From the NCBI GenBank assembly GCA_943737045.1, contig CALSFV010000020.1, positions 620,001 to 684,000 of the forward strand: 64,000 nt of DNA. The letters run 5' to 3'. Positions 22,951-34,817 of the stretch are shown here, piece by piece. The translations under genes were made by a program, and so were the position numbers. The notes under the pieces were generated by a model that was not told the DNA's origin, did not search any database, and saw nothing but the letters and a program-made list of their open reading frames with translations. Each line of letters starts with the position of its first letter. The first letter of the stretch is position 1. The stretch is from Parapristionchus giblindavisi. Its lineage: Eukaryota; Nematoda; Chromadorea; Rhabditida; Diplogasteridae.

Positions 22951-25900
22951 TCAAACGGAATTCATAATAGCATGGAATCCTCTAACATGAGCTCCACTCG
23001 TAGCATTCCAATGGAGTCTCATCGAATTAGAATTCGCACGTACTGTTTGAAGATTTGAACCGTAGTCTCCAGAAAATCTACAATATAGTACACTTTGAGC
23101 ATTTCTTGTCTTTAGTATGATTGATTAAAGTAACAACTCCGATCTAATTTTAATCGCAGCTCTGGCAACGCTACATATCTCGTAGCCAAAGAAAGCCATT
23201 GAGCAAATTAGTGTGTATATAGAAATCTTACGTTTTGAGTACGTTACTTCCGAATAGACCATCGTAGACTGTTAGTGTGTCGCAACATAGATTCGACTCG
23301 AAGAATTGGATATCTAGCTCGACCTGAATAAAATATGTATAAGAATGACAATATATTATTAATTTGCTGCTTACCCTCTTATTCTGATTAGGTTCGAGAA
23401 GTATGTAATCGCAAGAGATGGGACCGCTTGCTTGAGGATATGATGGAGAATAGATCTGAGATAAAGATCAAAGATCAAATTATAGAGTTCAAAGATCAAC
23501 TTACATGATCTCCAGGGGCAAATTCATTATCCACAGGGCATCCGTCAGGTTGGGGATCAGAAACGATGAAAGCTGAGAAGAAATTAGAATCATTTTCTAT
23601 AGTTTTAACGGAAATGGCAACAATTGTTGAACAAGTAACCGTTATGTTTCTCTCTGAAACTGTTTTTAGGCACACCCGAGCTTATTGTATGCAGCCGCTC
23701 TGGCAACACTCACTGTCAGACAAAGAAGGCGAGAGAGTATGCCAGAGCGGAGAATTTCAAATCAGCTTGAGGTGTACATTTAATCAACAAGTTTTACCAG
23801 GTCGTGTGCATAAATACGGTAGGCGTGTACTATAACAATCGACATTCATCCATTGTCCGGGCATGAATCCTGTTTGCATTCCAACACAATCACCGTAGGC
23901 TTCATTCGGAAAACCTATAACACAATAACATTTATTAGTTTATATATTTTTCGTATGCCACAAGGGTGCTTAAAGGGGCTCACACCTTTCTCAACCGTCT
24001 CTTCAACGGTCTACGCTCTCTCGATGTTAGAGAATAGATAAATAGTGTGCGCAATGAAGGGACCATTGAGAGAGATTGCAATTTACAATCAACAACAAAA
24101 ATAGTAACTTACCAGAGGCATAGTTCTTATAGTCAACAGGGGAGCCATCAGCCCATGTATAGTTTCCATTCTTACTGAAAATAAAGCCCGCTCAATCAAA
24201 TGGACAAAATATCATTTTTGTAAAGAACTAGACCCAGAATTTCACATAATTCAATTTTGAGAGCATTTCAATGATGTACGGTCGTTCGGGCTTTCAAAAT
24301 GAAGGGCTTCATACTGTAATATCATCTTCCCCATTTATTCCTTATTGTGCCTTATCGTATCTCAACTTTTCTATTCTTACATTTCAGATGAAAATGACTA
24401 GTTTGAAAAAAAAACTTAATAAATTGAATTACACATATAGGACAGCAAAAAAAACTACATCATCAAACAATTTAGAACTCGTTCTCTCCTTATCGCTATT
24501 TGTCTCGTTTAGTACATTTGCACATTTATCAAATATAATGTAATATAAAACTAACTCGACGGATAATCCAATGTGCATTCCATCCATCCATCCATACGAG
24601 ACTCCGGTACGACGAATAAAATCATTCACCTAGATAAATACGAGAATAGAAATGATATGTTGGGGGGGGGCGGTAACAATAAAGCACAGGTTCTCTATCG
24701 AAAATTGCAGCTCTCTATCAAAATCTTGTTCTGTCAAACTTTTTCACTTCAAAGTATAATTCAACTTTGCTGTATAAACTGTCCTCAAATATCATTAACT
24801 CACAGTTTGATCGTGGATCACGGAAATATCTGCATTTTGTCCTTCACAATTGCTCTGTGCACTCTGCCAGGTCTTGGCATCCGCTTGAATTTCGTAGCAG
24901 ATAGCACTGCCTTTTCCCGATGAAAGAATATCGAAATCATCACAAGTACTTGCTGAAATATACTAATAATCACTAGTTTCCATTCAATTGAACGCATCAG
25001 TGACAGACTTAGAAAGCTAATCTTTGATGATATGTTTTCACTTTTCCACCCATACGGAAAAGATAATTAAGATAATAGAAGTCATCATAGAATCACAATG
25101 TACACGGTTTGATGATGACATTTCAATGTAATCAATAATGTGATTATGAAGACCTAGAAAATAATGGAATCCAAAGAAATGAAGCATTAAAAAATCTTAC
25201 ACGATTTAATTTGGTTTTAAAATGAATGAAGAAAGATAATTCAAAGTGAAAACGTCAAACAATTTAAGTGCATAAAGTACTTTTTGGAAATAGTAATTTT
25301 AAATAAATATTATTAGTGGAACTCACAGGTTCTTTGAGGGGCCTTGCATACGACATAGTGGACATTATATGAAGTATCCACAGCACGATGCCATTTGAGA
25401 TCATCACTCACATAGAAATGTTGACTCTCCGACTTACTGTCACAGACGTAATCCTCTGAAAAAATGATTGAAGACATTCCAAGCTTCTTTGATCCGCACT
25501 GGCGACGCTCTCTCGCAGACAAAAAAGCGAGAGAGTAGGGCCTGAGTTCTATCATTTTAGCTTTTAAATTCGTAGAACTTTTGCACAACACCAACGTAAC
25601 ACAGTATGTCAGAATGAGAGGAAGCGGACATTACCTGCACATCAACAAAGACAAAGTACTGAATATTGAAGAGACGCAGAAATATGAGTTGCAATTCATT
25701 GAAAATCAACGAACCATCAAAATTGGTGTAATTGGCGATTTTTCCATCAGGCCAAATATAATTCTGCCCATCACATTGAAGTGCGATCCAATAACTCATT
25801 GATCCACTGTTAGCGTCTCTCGATGCGGAATTGTACACCCAAATATTCTCCTTAAAAGAGAACGTTTGGGTAACTAATTGTCGATTTTTAAAATTGAATT

Positions 25901-26530
25901 GCTCTCACTGAAATACAAAAACGATATATTAACGAACAACTTTCTAATACACATATTCACTATAAAGAAGCAAACGTTTTACTTACATATATTCAAACAA
26001 ATTGCATGGCTAAAGTGTGTGTTTTAGAGATTATTTGTTTGGTTTATAGCGAATTCATTCTCTGCGCAGAAATATAACACTTAAAAATATTTATGATAAA
26101 TAACCTCATCAGAATTGATTATAGGGAGTGCAGCGGAGTCGTCACTACACTTGTCTACAGCGTCCGTGTAGAAGTTATTGTTTACATATTGTACCTTGAA
26201 GGTTTAAACACTTAAATGTTTAAAGAAAATAAAAGATTAAATATGAAATACCTTGAAGCACCATCCATCGTACCACGCATCGTAGTTGGGTCCGCAAGAG
26301 GACACTGAAAATGACATGACAAAAAATGAAGAAAAGAGTGGAGATTTGCTTTATTCGTCGTTTAAATGTTTTTTTTTTTAATTTATGCAATACTTCTGCC
26401 AACAGAATTACAGAGAAGGAAATTCTTAATAATTTTCTAAAGTCATCAAAATATAATAATCAATTCTATAATTCGAGAAACACCCACCAAGAGCTGGAAG
26501 TATCAAAAGAGCAAATAGGTTCAATTCCAT
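22951..26530 (-). CDS. Secreted protein with two C-type lectin-like domains and a CUB-like domain (gene D)
   Basis: Thirteen exons on the minus strand: 26488-26530, 26252-26304, 26105-26194, 25715-25850, 25327-25455, 24804-24952, 24556-24629, 24113-24174, 23798-23914, 23505-23572, 23375-23455, 23232-23323, 22951-23077. They total 1221 nt (406 aa) in phase. Signal peptide MELNLFALLILPALG. CTLD1 has GWCFK, YWIALQC, WPDGK and VCKAPQRT. CTLD2 has CDDFDILSSGKGS, GWMDGMHIGLS, WADGS and FMPGQWMNVDC. The CUB-like part has CDYILLEP, CCDTLTVYDG and NSMRLHWNAT. Intron positions equal those of C throughout. Only exon 2 differs in length, one codon shorter. Likely a gut-expressed secreted recognition protein, judged from the family and the promoter GATA sites. 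Confidence 0.94.
23121..23215. repeat. Hairpin element copy in gene D last intron
   Basis: Left arm CGCAGCTCTGGCAACGCTAC with the AAAGAAAGCC loop side. The right arm is mostly lost. Confidence 0.55.
23668..23780. repeat. Hairpin element copy in gene D intron
   Basis: GGCACACCCGAGCTTATT outer end, GCTCTGGCAACACTCACTG arm, GAGAGTATGCCAGAGCGGAG return arm, then AAATCAGCTTGAGGTGT. Confidence 0.75.
25474..25565. repeat. Hairpin element copy in gene D intron
   Basis: CACTGGCGACGCTCTCTCGC arm and AAAAAAGCGAGAGAGTAGGG return arm. Confidence 0.65.
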
Positions 26531-26570
26531 TTTGTTGGATTGACTGTCTATGGCATGCTCTATCAATGAT

Positions 26571-26663
26571 TATATACCAATAGCTTATCAGTTTCCAGAC
26601 TACGCCTTTTCCGTCCATTTCCCTTTCATGTTTATGGTTGCGATATGAGTGCGAAATGATAAG
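26571..26663 (-). promoter_or_regulatory. Promoter of gene D: TATA-like box and two GATA sites
   Basis: TATATA at 26571-26576, ACTGATAAGCT at about 26582-26592 and CTTATCA at 26657-26663 (sense on minus). The same arrangement occurs upstream of gene C, including the GGACGGAAAGG stretch between the sites. Confidence 0.6.
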
Positions 26664-26796
26664 CCAGCCATGGCTTAACATGTCAGATCAGTTTGTACTG
26701 TAAAGGTTTGTTACGAAAATACAAGAAAAAGTCGCAAAATGACAAGAGTATTCTCTGTTTTTCATTTCTTTTCTTTTCACAGCTATTGCACACTCT

Positions 26797-28822
26797 GTTG
26801 TTTTTCTCCCAGTGAGGCCCCAGCAAAAGTGGGCGTGGTTTTCCTCCCCCACTGGTTTCCCAGGACAAGAGAGTGCTCTAAAGATGACAGATTGGGCGCA
26901 TTTGTTCTCACTGGTCCCCCAGTAAATCTCCCACTGGTCCCCCAGACAAAACCATGCGACCACGAGTATGAAACTGCGCGCTCGTCATACAGTAGCGCCC
27001 AAAACTCTGAATACACTTTTTATTTCTGTTGTAATTTTTGGGTCAGTTGAGATATCAAGCTGTAATGTGGACATTATGTACCCAATGTATGTATGTATTC
27101 GATACCCTTATAAGGTCTCACGGGCCTTTCTGGTTATTGCATAGTGATGACGCAACCGAACAACACTTTTTCGAAAATTCATTATTCTTTCAGGGATTTT
27201 TTCGTACTTGTCAAACTTCGTGAGCATTGAGAGAACAACAAGGCCTATCCAGAAAAAAAGTTTCAGGTTGCTGCGAATTCGGGTATTGGTTGCAGACTTG
27301 CTGCAATATCGCGGTCGCAAAATAATATCTCGGCTTCTAGAAGAGATTTAAAGGAGTTCAAAGCTGCAAACTGATTCTCTTGGTCATTCCTGATAATCCT
27401 GTAAGTTTGGTAGCGGTAGCTCATCATTCATCCTCATGGATCGAAAAAGTCACTTTTTTACAAGAACCAACTTTGAAGGTTCACAATTCTGAGGGCGGAC
27501 CTTGTAAAAATCTGGTTTTTGGATAGGAATGTAGAAAATATATTAATTAATCGATTCCCCGCTTTTTAGAGCGATTGCTAATCTTTCTTGCCTGCGGCAG
27601 TCGATTATCTGAAGGATAGTCGTTTAGGCCGCGCTCCCTTCTCATCTCGCGACCCGTACACATCTCTAGGCTTTTCACACTGCTCAACGAGCTTTGATAG
27701 ATGAAATCATTCTAAAACGTATTGTCGCTAATCCTGAACATCATAGTCTATAAAAGAAAGCGTTTTTGATCTTCTTTGCTCGAATGAAACAACTTTTCAT
27801 TATGATTTTAAGCAAAATTTGACGAAAAATGAGCAAAGATCAAAGATCAAATATCGAAAACACAAAGATCACAGACCAAAAACTGGATTCATACAGTGTC
27901 TCTCTATTCTGACTAATCAAATCACTAAAAGCGGCTAAATCGTCATTGAGCAGTGTGAAAAGCCTAGAGATGTGTACGGGTCGCGAGATGAGAAGGGAGC
28001 GCGGCCTGAACGACTATCCTTCAGATAATCGACTGCCGCAGGCAAGAAAGATTAGCAATCGCTCTAAAAAGCGGGGAATCGATTAATTAATATATTTTCT
28101 ACATTCCTATCCAAAAACCAGATTTTTACAAGGTCCGCCCTCAGAACTGTGAACCTTCAAAGTTGGTTCTTGTAAAAAAGTGACTTTTTCGATCCATGAA
28201 GATGAATGATGAGCTACAGCTACCACACTTACAGGATTATCAGGAATGACCAAGAGAATCAGTTTGCAGCTTTGAACTCCTTTAAATCTCTTCTAGAAGC
28301 CGAGATATTATTTTGCGACCGCGAAGTTGCAGCAAGTCTGCAGCTAATACCCGAATTCGCATCAACCTGATACTTTTTTTCTGGATAGGCCTTGCAGTTC
28401 TCTCAATGCTCACGAAGTTTGACAAGTACGAAAAAATCCCTGAAAGAATAATGAATTTTCGAAAAAGTGTTGTTCGGTTGCGTCATCACTATGCTATAAC
28501 CAGAAAGGCCCGTGAGACCTTATAAGGGTATCGAATACATACATACATTGGGTACATAATGTCCACATTACAGCTTGATATCTCAACTGACCCAAAAATT
28601 ACAACAGAAATAAAAAGTGTATTCAGACTTTTGGGCGCTACTGTACATTTGACAAAGTGTGCTATTCATTGGACGCGCTGCGGCTCTTGGCATGAGCGTT
28701 GCGTTCGGCGTCTTTTAATTTTTTTCTTATTTATATGTTTTATTTTACCAATTCTATGAAATAAGTATAATTTCATTTAAGTTCAATAGGGCAATGTGCC
28801 GACGCGTAGTCGAGATGAACTC
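26797..28822. mobile_element. Composite repeat (CCCAGTGGGG type) split by a palindromic transposon
   Basis: The outer parts, 26797-26989 and 28644-28822, together match the uninterrupted element at 48250-48620 (CCCCAGCAAAAGTGGGCG, CCCACTGGTCCCCCAG, TTCATTGGACGCGCTGCG, CCGACGCGTAGTCGAGAT). The 1.65-kb palindrome is inserted between the halves. Confidence 0.85.
26990..28643. mobile_element. Palindromic Tc1/mariner-type element, 1.65 kb
   Basis: Starts CAGTAGCGCCCAAAAC and ends GTTTTGGGCGCTACTG-like. TA lies at 26988-26989 and 28644-28645. Arms of about 0.7-0.8 kb fold on each other around a loop near 27.83 kb that contains GATCAAA heptamers. No transposase ORF. The 48.4-kb paralog shows the empty site with a single TA. 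Confidence 0.9.
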
Positions 28823-29176
28823 TGCAGAGCAGCATCTCATAGCACAAGAGAAAGTCCGTCTGTTCACCTTCAAACTATTTCAGGTTTAAAGAGATTTGTA
28901 ATATCTGAAGTTGTTACGAATTCCATTTTTACTACAATGGATACATATCTTCATCAGTTCCTATATAAACAAACTATAGAGTCACAAAAGAAATATTATT
29001 CGTGAGTTCTATCATTTTATGGCCTCTTTCATCCTTATCAATGACTATTCTTTTTGTTGTACGGAAAATGAAATGTTAATTGAGTCATCGATCGTTACAA
29101 CTCCAGACTAACAAAGCGTGTGGGGTGAAATGTATAATTGTGCAAATGCATGGAATTCCAAAAGCACAAAAAATGA
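28823..29176. other. Gap before tRNA-Ala; dispersed repeat only
   Basis: 29005-29100 (GAGTTCTATCATTTTATGGC, CTTTCATCCTTATCA) resembles 21390-21500. No gene seen. Confidence 0.4.
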
Positions 29177-29248
29177 TGGAGGTATGGGGAATCGAACCCC
29201 AGACTTCTCGCATGCAAAGCGAGCGCTCTACCCCTGAGCTATACCCCC
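29177..29248 (-). tRNA. tRNA-Ala (anticodon UGC), second identical copy
   Basis: Same 72 nt as 15143-15214, including G3-U70, loop TTTGCAT and GGTTCGATTCC. Flanks differ, so the identity is confined to the gene. Confidence 0.97.
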
Positions 29249-29404
29249 ATATGCTCTATCTCTTCTATTAATATTTACTATGTCATTATTTTTAATCTTC
29301 TTTTTCGAGTTTTTTTTCATTTCATGTTTTAGACTGGATTGGTAATACATTATTAATTCTTTATCAACTATTATTAATGGATCGAAACAAAATTATTATT
29401 GATT

Positions 29405-32400
29405 TCAGGAAGTAGTCATGTTGTCATTTTGTCGTCTAGCATAATCATCGAGGAGACTCCGAAGATCAGAAGGATGCGAATATCTCGATTTCTACAATGT
29501 GTTAATTAAGTAAGTAATCTATTTATCAATCAATTAAATCACTTGTGTTGCAATAATTGAGCAATAAATCGAGTGAACAGCGCTTGATCACTTGCTTGAT
29601 TATTATTATGTAGGTTGTATTACATTTTTTTACCAATAATCAACGCACTGGTATTTCGCAAAATCGATAAACTCACATATCTATTCATGTATTGATTGTT
29701 GTACGGTTGATTATCGATTTTTTGACTGACTACATTATCAATTATGGTCGGTGAAGAGCTCGCAGAACAGGAACACATGCATCGACCGTTTACTATCTCT
29801 CCTAAATACAATCGATAAAATGTTTATAATCAATCAATATTTTATTTAAAAAACATGGAAAAAACTGTATACCTTGAAATTGCCCGGATGAAGAGTCATC
29901 CTGAAATAACGAGGGCGATCGATTGCTTTGTATAATTGTAGGAGAAATTTGCGATTTGTAGAAGCGTTGAGGCGATCTACGCCTATTAGACATTCTAGCT
30001 GCATCAACTGCAAAAGAATATGAAACATGAGGAATCGAACTACATAGCTACCATAAGCTTAGCAACTAAACTTTTTTGAAGCCACAGACTATTTGAAACT
30101 CTCCGCTCTGGCAACGTAGATAAAGAAAGCAAGGGAGTATTTCCAGAGGGGAGAGTTTCAAATTAGCTCGAGCTGATCATTTTAATTAACTCACCATTGT
30201 GTCCCATCTTGACTGTGAACTCGTGAGCTAAAGCTGATTCCGCAACGCATTTAACCATGTCTACCGATAGTCTTCTCTATAAATAATATGCATTATCTGA
30301 TATATTTCAAGACAACAGATTCAAGATAGTTAGGGAATGTTGGGACAAATCTTACTTCGAAAGCGTCTCTAACAGCGCATATGCAATCTTTACTCCGTTG
30401 TGAGGTCGGACACACTTGGAGAAGACTGTAAATGACAAATAAAATAACATATTTTAGTTGTTGTAACATCTTTATGGTCTATAATTTAAAAATGAAATTC
30501 GTTTATATGGAAACATGTAATCGAAAAAACCTCTTCAAGCATTGGTTCAGCATTGTTGTTCGTCTTTCCATGATCTGCAATTCTATGAATTACAAATTCT
30601 TCTAATGTGTTTAAGAAATAAACAAGAGAGGTGAACACAAAAAGTGAGTGTACATAAAACTTTTCTGAACGATACAGATCACAGCGTGTCAATTTTTTTG
30701 GAAAGTCAGGGCAGTGAAAGAGCCTTCCATTGAGAGAGTTTCTAGTTTTTCTAGCTAGAAAGAAGGCTTTGGGATGTGAATAAGAAGAGATAGCCTGCTT
30801 ACTTTGATATATTGTCTATTATACAATATGTAGGATCGATAGCATGCGAGTTCCGATTCCTCAAGGTAGCATGATGATGTCAAGTTGTTCCTTAAAAATA
30901 AAACTATTTATTTTATTTTATAGATTCGATCTTGCACTTTTTCGGATCAGCACTGGCGATGAGTCGATTGATTCCTCCTCCAAATATGCGTATAAGAGGA
31001 GCCTAAAAGGGAAATATTACTCGATATTATATTATGCATTATCATGTAAATTATTCAATATATTATATTATGTATGTATAAAGATATGCTCTTTATAGTA
31101 TGCAGACTCGCTCTGAGCACACTATCACTTCCTCGCTCTGAGCACACTATCAATTTTTTAAATCGTAAAATAAAAATATTGTAAAGAGCACCCACCCTGT
31201 CTCCACATAAACTCTTCTCTCTCTTATCCCTTTCATCGAGCCCCCATAGTTCATCCGACATCTCTGATGTGTACAATACTTGCTGTAGTTGAGTCATGTC
31301 TGGAAAATAATCAATAATTCATCGGTCAATAACAACTACTAATATTCTAATAATTTGTTGTGTGCTTGAATATAATTGACAATATTGTGAATAAACAAAA
31401 AATCGTACATACCATTCTCCATAGTGTCACTGAATGGAAACCGAAGTCCATCGAAATAATCCTGCAATTTTTTATATTCCCAAAAATCGATAAATACTCG
31501 TGAACATACTTGATTCGGTTCATTTTCAACAAAACAATCATTCAAGGCCCGTTCGTAGTCGGAGAGAGTGGATAGGAAACGTCTTTGACTGCTGGATACT
31601 GTAAGTAAATTCGTTACATTAACTTACGCAAGCTCTTCGGATTAACGACAGACCACTTTATAATTACTAATATATGAAAATACTTTCAGATACAATCAAA
31701 TATTGGAACTTCTTTGATTTCTGGGACAGCCCCCCTCGTTCACCCCCCCCCTCCCCATTTCGATCTTTTCGATCGAATGGAGGGGTCGTCCCCCTCACTG
31801 GAAGGACGATGTCCACGGGTCGAAATGCTCCCCGAGCTCTCCTCAAGATGGGAATATAAAAAAAACTGAACTGGACTGAACCGGAGAAAAGGAATCGCTT
31901 TTATATGGGAATGCTTTTATATGGGAATGGGGTGATATGTAGAATGAGAGGGTATGGGAAAAGATCAGAAAAAATACCCCTGTCACACCTCAAGATCACA
32001 CCACGTTCACCAAACGGGTACAATATCAATCGACCGGGATCAACTAGCTGGTTAGGCTTGATGCGTCGGTAACGATGATAGGTCCAATCGATCTCAATAC
32101 AGTATCCTCTCCTCGGATACACTTCACTCCTGAATCAACTCACAAGATAGAAGTAATCAAGAATCTTAGTACCTAACACACAAGAGTCGGTTCGGCCCCC
32201 ATGTAATGTTATACAATGGCCGGGTTCTTAAACTAGTGGTTATAATACCAAGACTCGAGATCCAATCTAAACTTTATCTCCAAATTCCACCACAATTAAA
32301 CAATATTTGGTGACGGAGACTTACGGGTGCGAGGCGACTAAAGGCGAGAGGGACGAGGAGAGAGGCCAGAAAAGAACAAATGAAAGATGCATAAAGCCTC

Positions 32401-33603
32401 TATTTATATGCAATACTAATTAAATTAAAATGATAAGAAAGACAAGAACAGGGTAACCTAATTATAAAACAAAGAAAGTACAATATGGTGCAGAAATCAT
32501 TCTAATAAAATGTAAAGGGGTTTAGGGGTCGAAAAGGGGAGAAAGGGGAATAGGGGAGGCGGTTAGCCTGGGGTCTATGGAGATAGGGAGTCTCCCTAAC
32601 GGGATTAGAATGAGAGGGTATGGGAAAAGATCAGAAAAAATTCTCGTTTCAACATTCTATCAATAATCATCATGCGGTTGGTTTTACCACAAACGAGAAA
32701 AGGATCGGTTACTGTAAGCGAAATGACTATTGAGTGATGAGGAATGAGAAATGACTAGAATTGACCTATAATATGACCTGAACCAGAAATCAAAGAAGTG
32801 CCTCCTTTGCATATATAAACATACTTTCAAGTACAATCAAATATTCTTGTAGTTTAATTTAACCAGAATCGAATTATGCAGTTAAAGACATAATCTTCAG
32901 AATATAATATGATATAAAAGAATAAACAAACATTGTGGTAAAAGTTGACTATCGATCTTAACCGTATTCATTTTGATTGAGTTCATGAAACATTGATCGA
33001 ATGCACGTCTTTCCTCATGGCATCTGAATATAGCAGGAAGTAGTTATTCGCATATGATTTTTAGTAAAAAAAAATTATTTGCTAGTTCAATCTTCACTAG
33101 AATCGTTTATACGTTTTTTTTAATAGTTAAAATTGTGGAAATCGGAATGATTCTTACACAGATCGTGTGAAACAAGATGAGAAGGCAATTGCTTTGATCT
33201 CCAGTAACTGCTTATCGTATTCATCTGTCTGTACAATAATTTATGGATTTATGTATTTATTTCTTTATTCTTTGCACCAATTGAGATAATAAAATAGTAT
33301 AAACATTATTGGGAAATTAATGATAATAACACAAATAGATACACAGAGAACAGAACTTACGATTATGCCGCACTTTTTTATGAACTGAACGCATGTCTGC
33401 TGCTGAGCGTATGCCTTTCAAGATCAAAGATTAAAAACAAAAGATCAAATATTCAATAATTCAAATTTGCTAAATTATTATTAAGATAGTCTAATAGTTT
33501 TATAAAAGCCTAGAGAAGATCATAAATAAAATATCAAAGATCAAAGATCACCAAATTGATATTTTACCTGAATTATGACCAGCACAAGAAATAGTATGGA
33601 CAT
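29405..33603 (-). CDS. Secreted cysteine-containing protein of unknown function (gene E)
   Basis: Twelve exons on the minus strand: 33568-33603, 33361-33414, 33158-33228, 32950-33023, 31413-31598, 31196-31299, 30531-30574, 30356-30425, 30195-30276, 29873-30007, 29677-29801, 29405-29491. They total 1068 nt (355 aa), in phase. The only weak splice site is the gtcaac donor after 32950. It begins with a signal peptide MSILFLVLVIIQAYAQ. The first two thirds repeat a loose helical pattern with paired cysteines: CVQFIKKC; SSCFTR; ERRAFDQCF; ERALNDCF...VC; LNQCLK...VC; CICAVRDAFERR. The C-terminal third is Ser/Arg/Tyr/Asn-rich (MSNRRRSPQRFYK, CMCSCSASSSP, RSLLDDYARR) and probably disordered. No family recognised. 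Likely extracellular. It lies 1.2 kb upstream of the 3' end of the Rab gene on the same strand; co-transcription is not shown. Confidence 0.75.
30074..30178. repeat. Hairpin element copy in gene E intron
   Basis: GAAACTCTCCGCTCTGGCAA arm, GGGGAGAGTTTCAAATTAGC return arm, CTCGAGCTGATC outer end. The loop is shortened. Confidence 0.75.
31677..32848. mobile_element. Insertion in a gene E intron, bounded and punctuated by direct repeats
   Basis: ATACTTTC-A-TACAATCAAATATT occurs at about 31679 and again at about 32820. Inside, a 37-nt segment (AGAATGAGAGGGTATGGGAA plus following bases) occurs at about 31939 and about 32606, with roughly 630 nt between. That inner segment starts TGTCACACCTCAAG and could be LTR-like, but clear LTR ends were not found. 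No protein domain seen. Confidence 0.5.
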
Positions 33604-33931
33604 GTTCTGTCGAAATCGAGATTGGAGACTGTGAGTAAATGAACAGGTATTAGAAGATGAACAAATAGTGGATATCTATAGATATTATAGAGATTGGAGA
33701 GGAACTGTCGACCAAATACATTCATGCACTTGTAAGGGATACTAGTGTATGCATATCGAACTTACGGTGTTTACCAAGAGTCATCAATTATATTGTTGTC
33801 TTTCTTATAAGAGTGGCCATGGCTTGTGTAGACGCATAGACAAAATAAAATATAATTTATAATTATTAATGACATATCCTAGCAGCCCTAGCACGAATTT
33901 AGCAAACGCCAGCCAGCGAGCGTAGTTCGTG

Positions 33932-34132
33932 CTAGTTTTTTTCAAGATCATTTCGAGTTTCAAAGAATTCATTTTTTTCTTTGAAATCATTTTGGAAAAA
34001 CTTGTTTTCGACCAGAATAATGAATTTTTGAAGTGAGTCTTCGTAATTCTTGAACAAGCTATTGATAAAAGAATTCACTGATAATCCTTTGCCTCCAATT
34101 TTGTCTTCTTGTTCTTCTTTCTCATCAGACAA
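33932..34132 (-). other. Unsupported 66-codon open frame between genes E and G
   Basis: Starts MSDEKEEQEDKIGG, charged, no signal peptide and no recognised domain. Codon composition is unremarkable and no splice partners were found. It may be an exon of an unseen transcript or chance. Confidence 0.2.
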
Positions 34133-34477
34133 TGTTTGTCCCAGTCTTCATTGAGCACTCAATTATACCATTCTCTCCCTCTCCTTCTTCCTTCGTCTCG
34201 GCCTCTCCCTCTCCCTGTACCTCTCACTCTATTTGGTACTTCTGAAACAACAATATCAACTATTGTCATTCGATAGTCTCTTCTTCCTACAATAGACATA
34301 GTCTTCACAACGACAGACTATTGAAGATGGCCAACATCACTCTGTTTCGGACTGATTGTGACGGAAAGCGACAAATCAATGAAGAAATACCTGTATATTC
34401 TTTTAAATAACGAGAGAGCATTAACAAGTGAAGAGGATGATGAATTTTTTTACAATACCTTTTCATCGCTAGTCAGT

Positions 34478-34572
34478 TTGGAACTCTCAGCACTGGCCAC
34501 ACTCTCTCGTAGACTAAGAAAGCGCGAGTGCTTTTCCAGAGCGGAGAGAAAAATTAGATCGGAGTGTGACTT
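34478..34572. repeat. Hairpin element copy downstream of the Rab gene
   Basis: GGAACTCTCAGCACTGGCCA arm, AAGAAAGCGCGAGTGCTTTT turn, CCAGAGCGGAGAGAAAAATT return. Confidence 0.7.
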
Positions 34573-34817
34573 TTTGATAAGTCATGTCAGAGATTCTGGC
34601 ATTTACAAAGAGACAAAGGTGATGAAACTTCCCAAAAACTTTTCAGAATTTTGGTGCATCAAACCAGTTTTGTTTGTTGGAACCTATCGAAGAGTGTCTC
34701 AAATAAGTTCATAAAATTAATTCATGTAAAAGTATAATATATTCATTGCACGCTTAAATTTACATGAAATGCGATAAATAACAAAGTGAAAATATTGATT
34801 GATTGGCGATCGATAAT

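Noticed and set aside
26683..27050. Overlapping open frames of about 60-103 aa
   Set aside because: They lie in the CCCAGTGGGG repeat, and equivalents recur in the other copy at 48.2 kb. This is repeat DNA.
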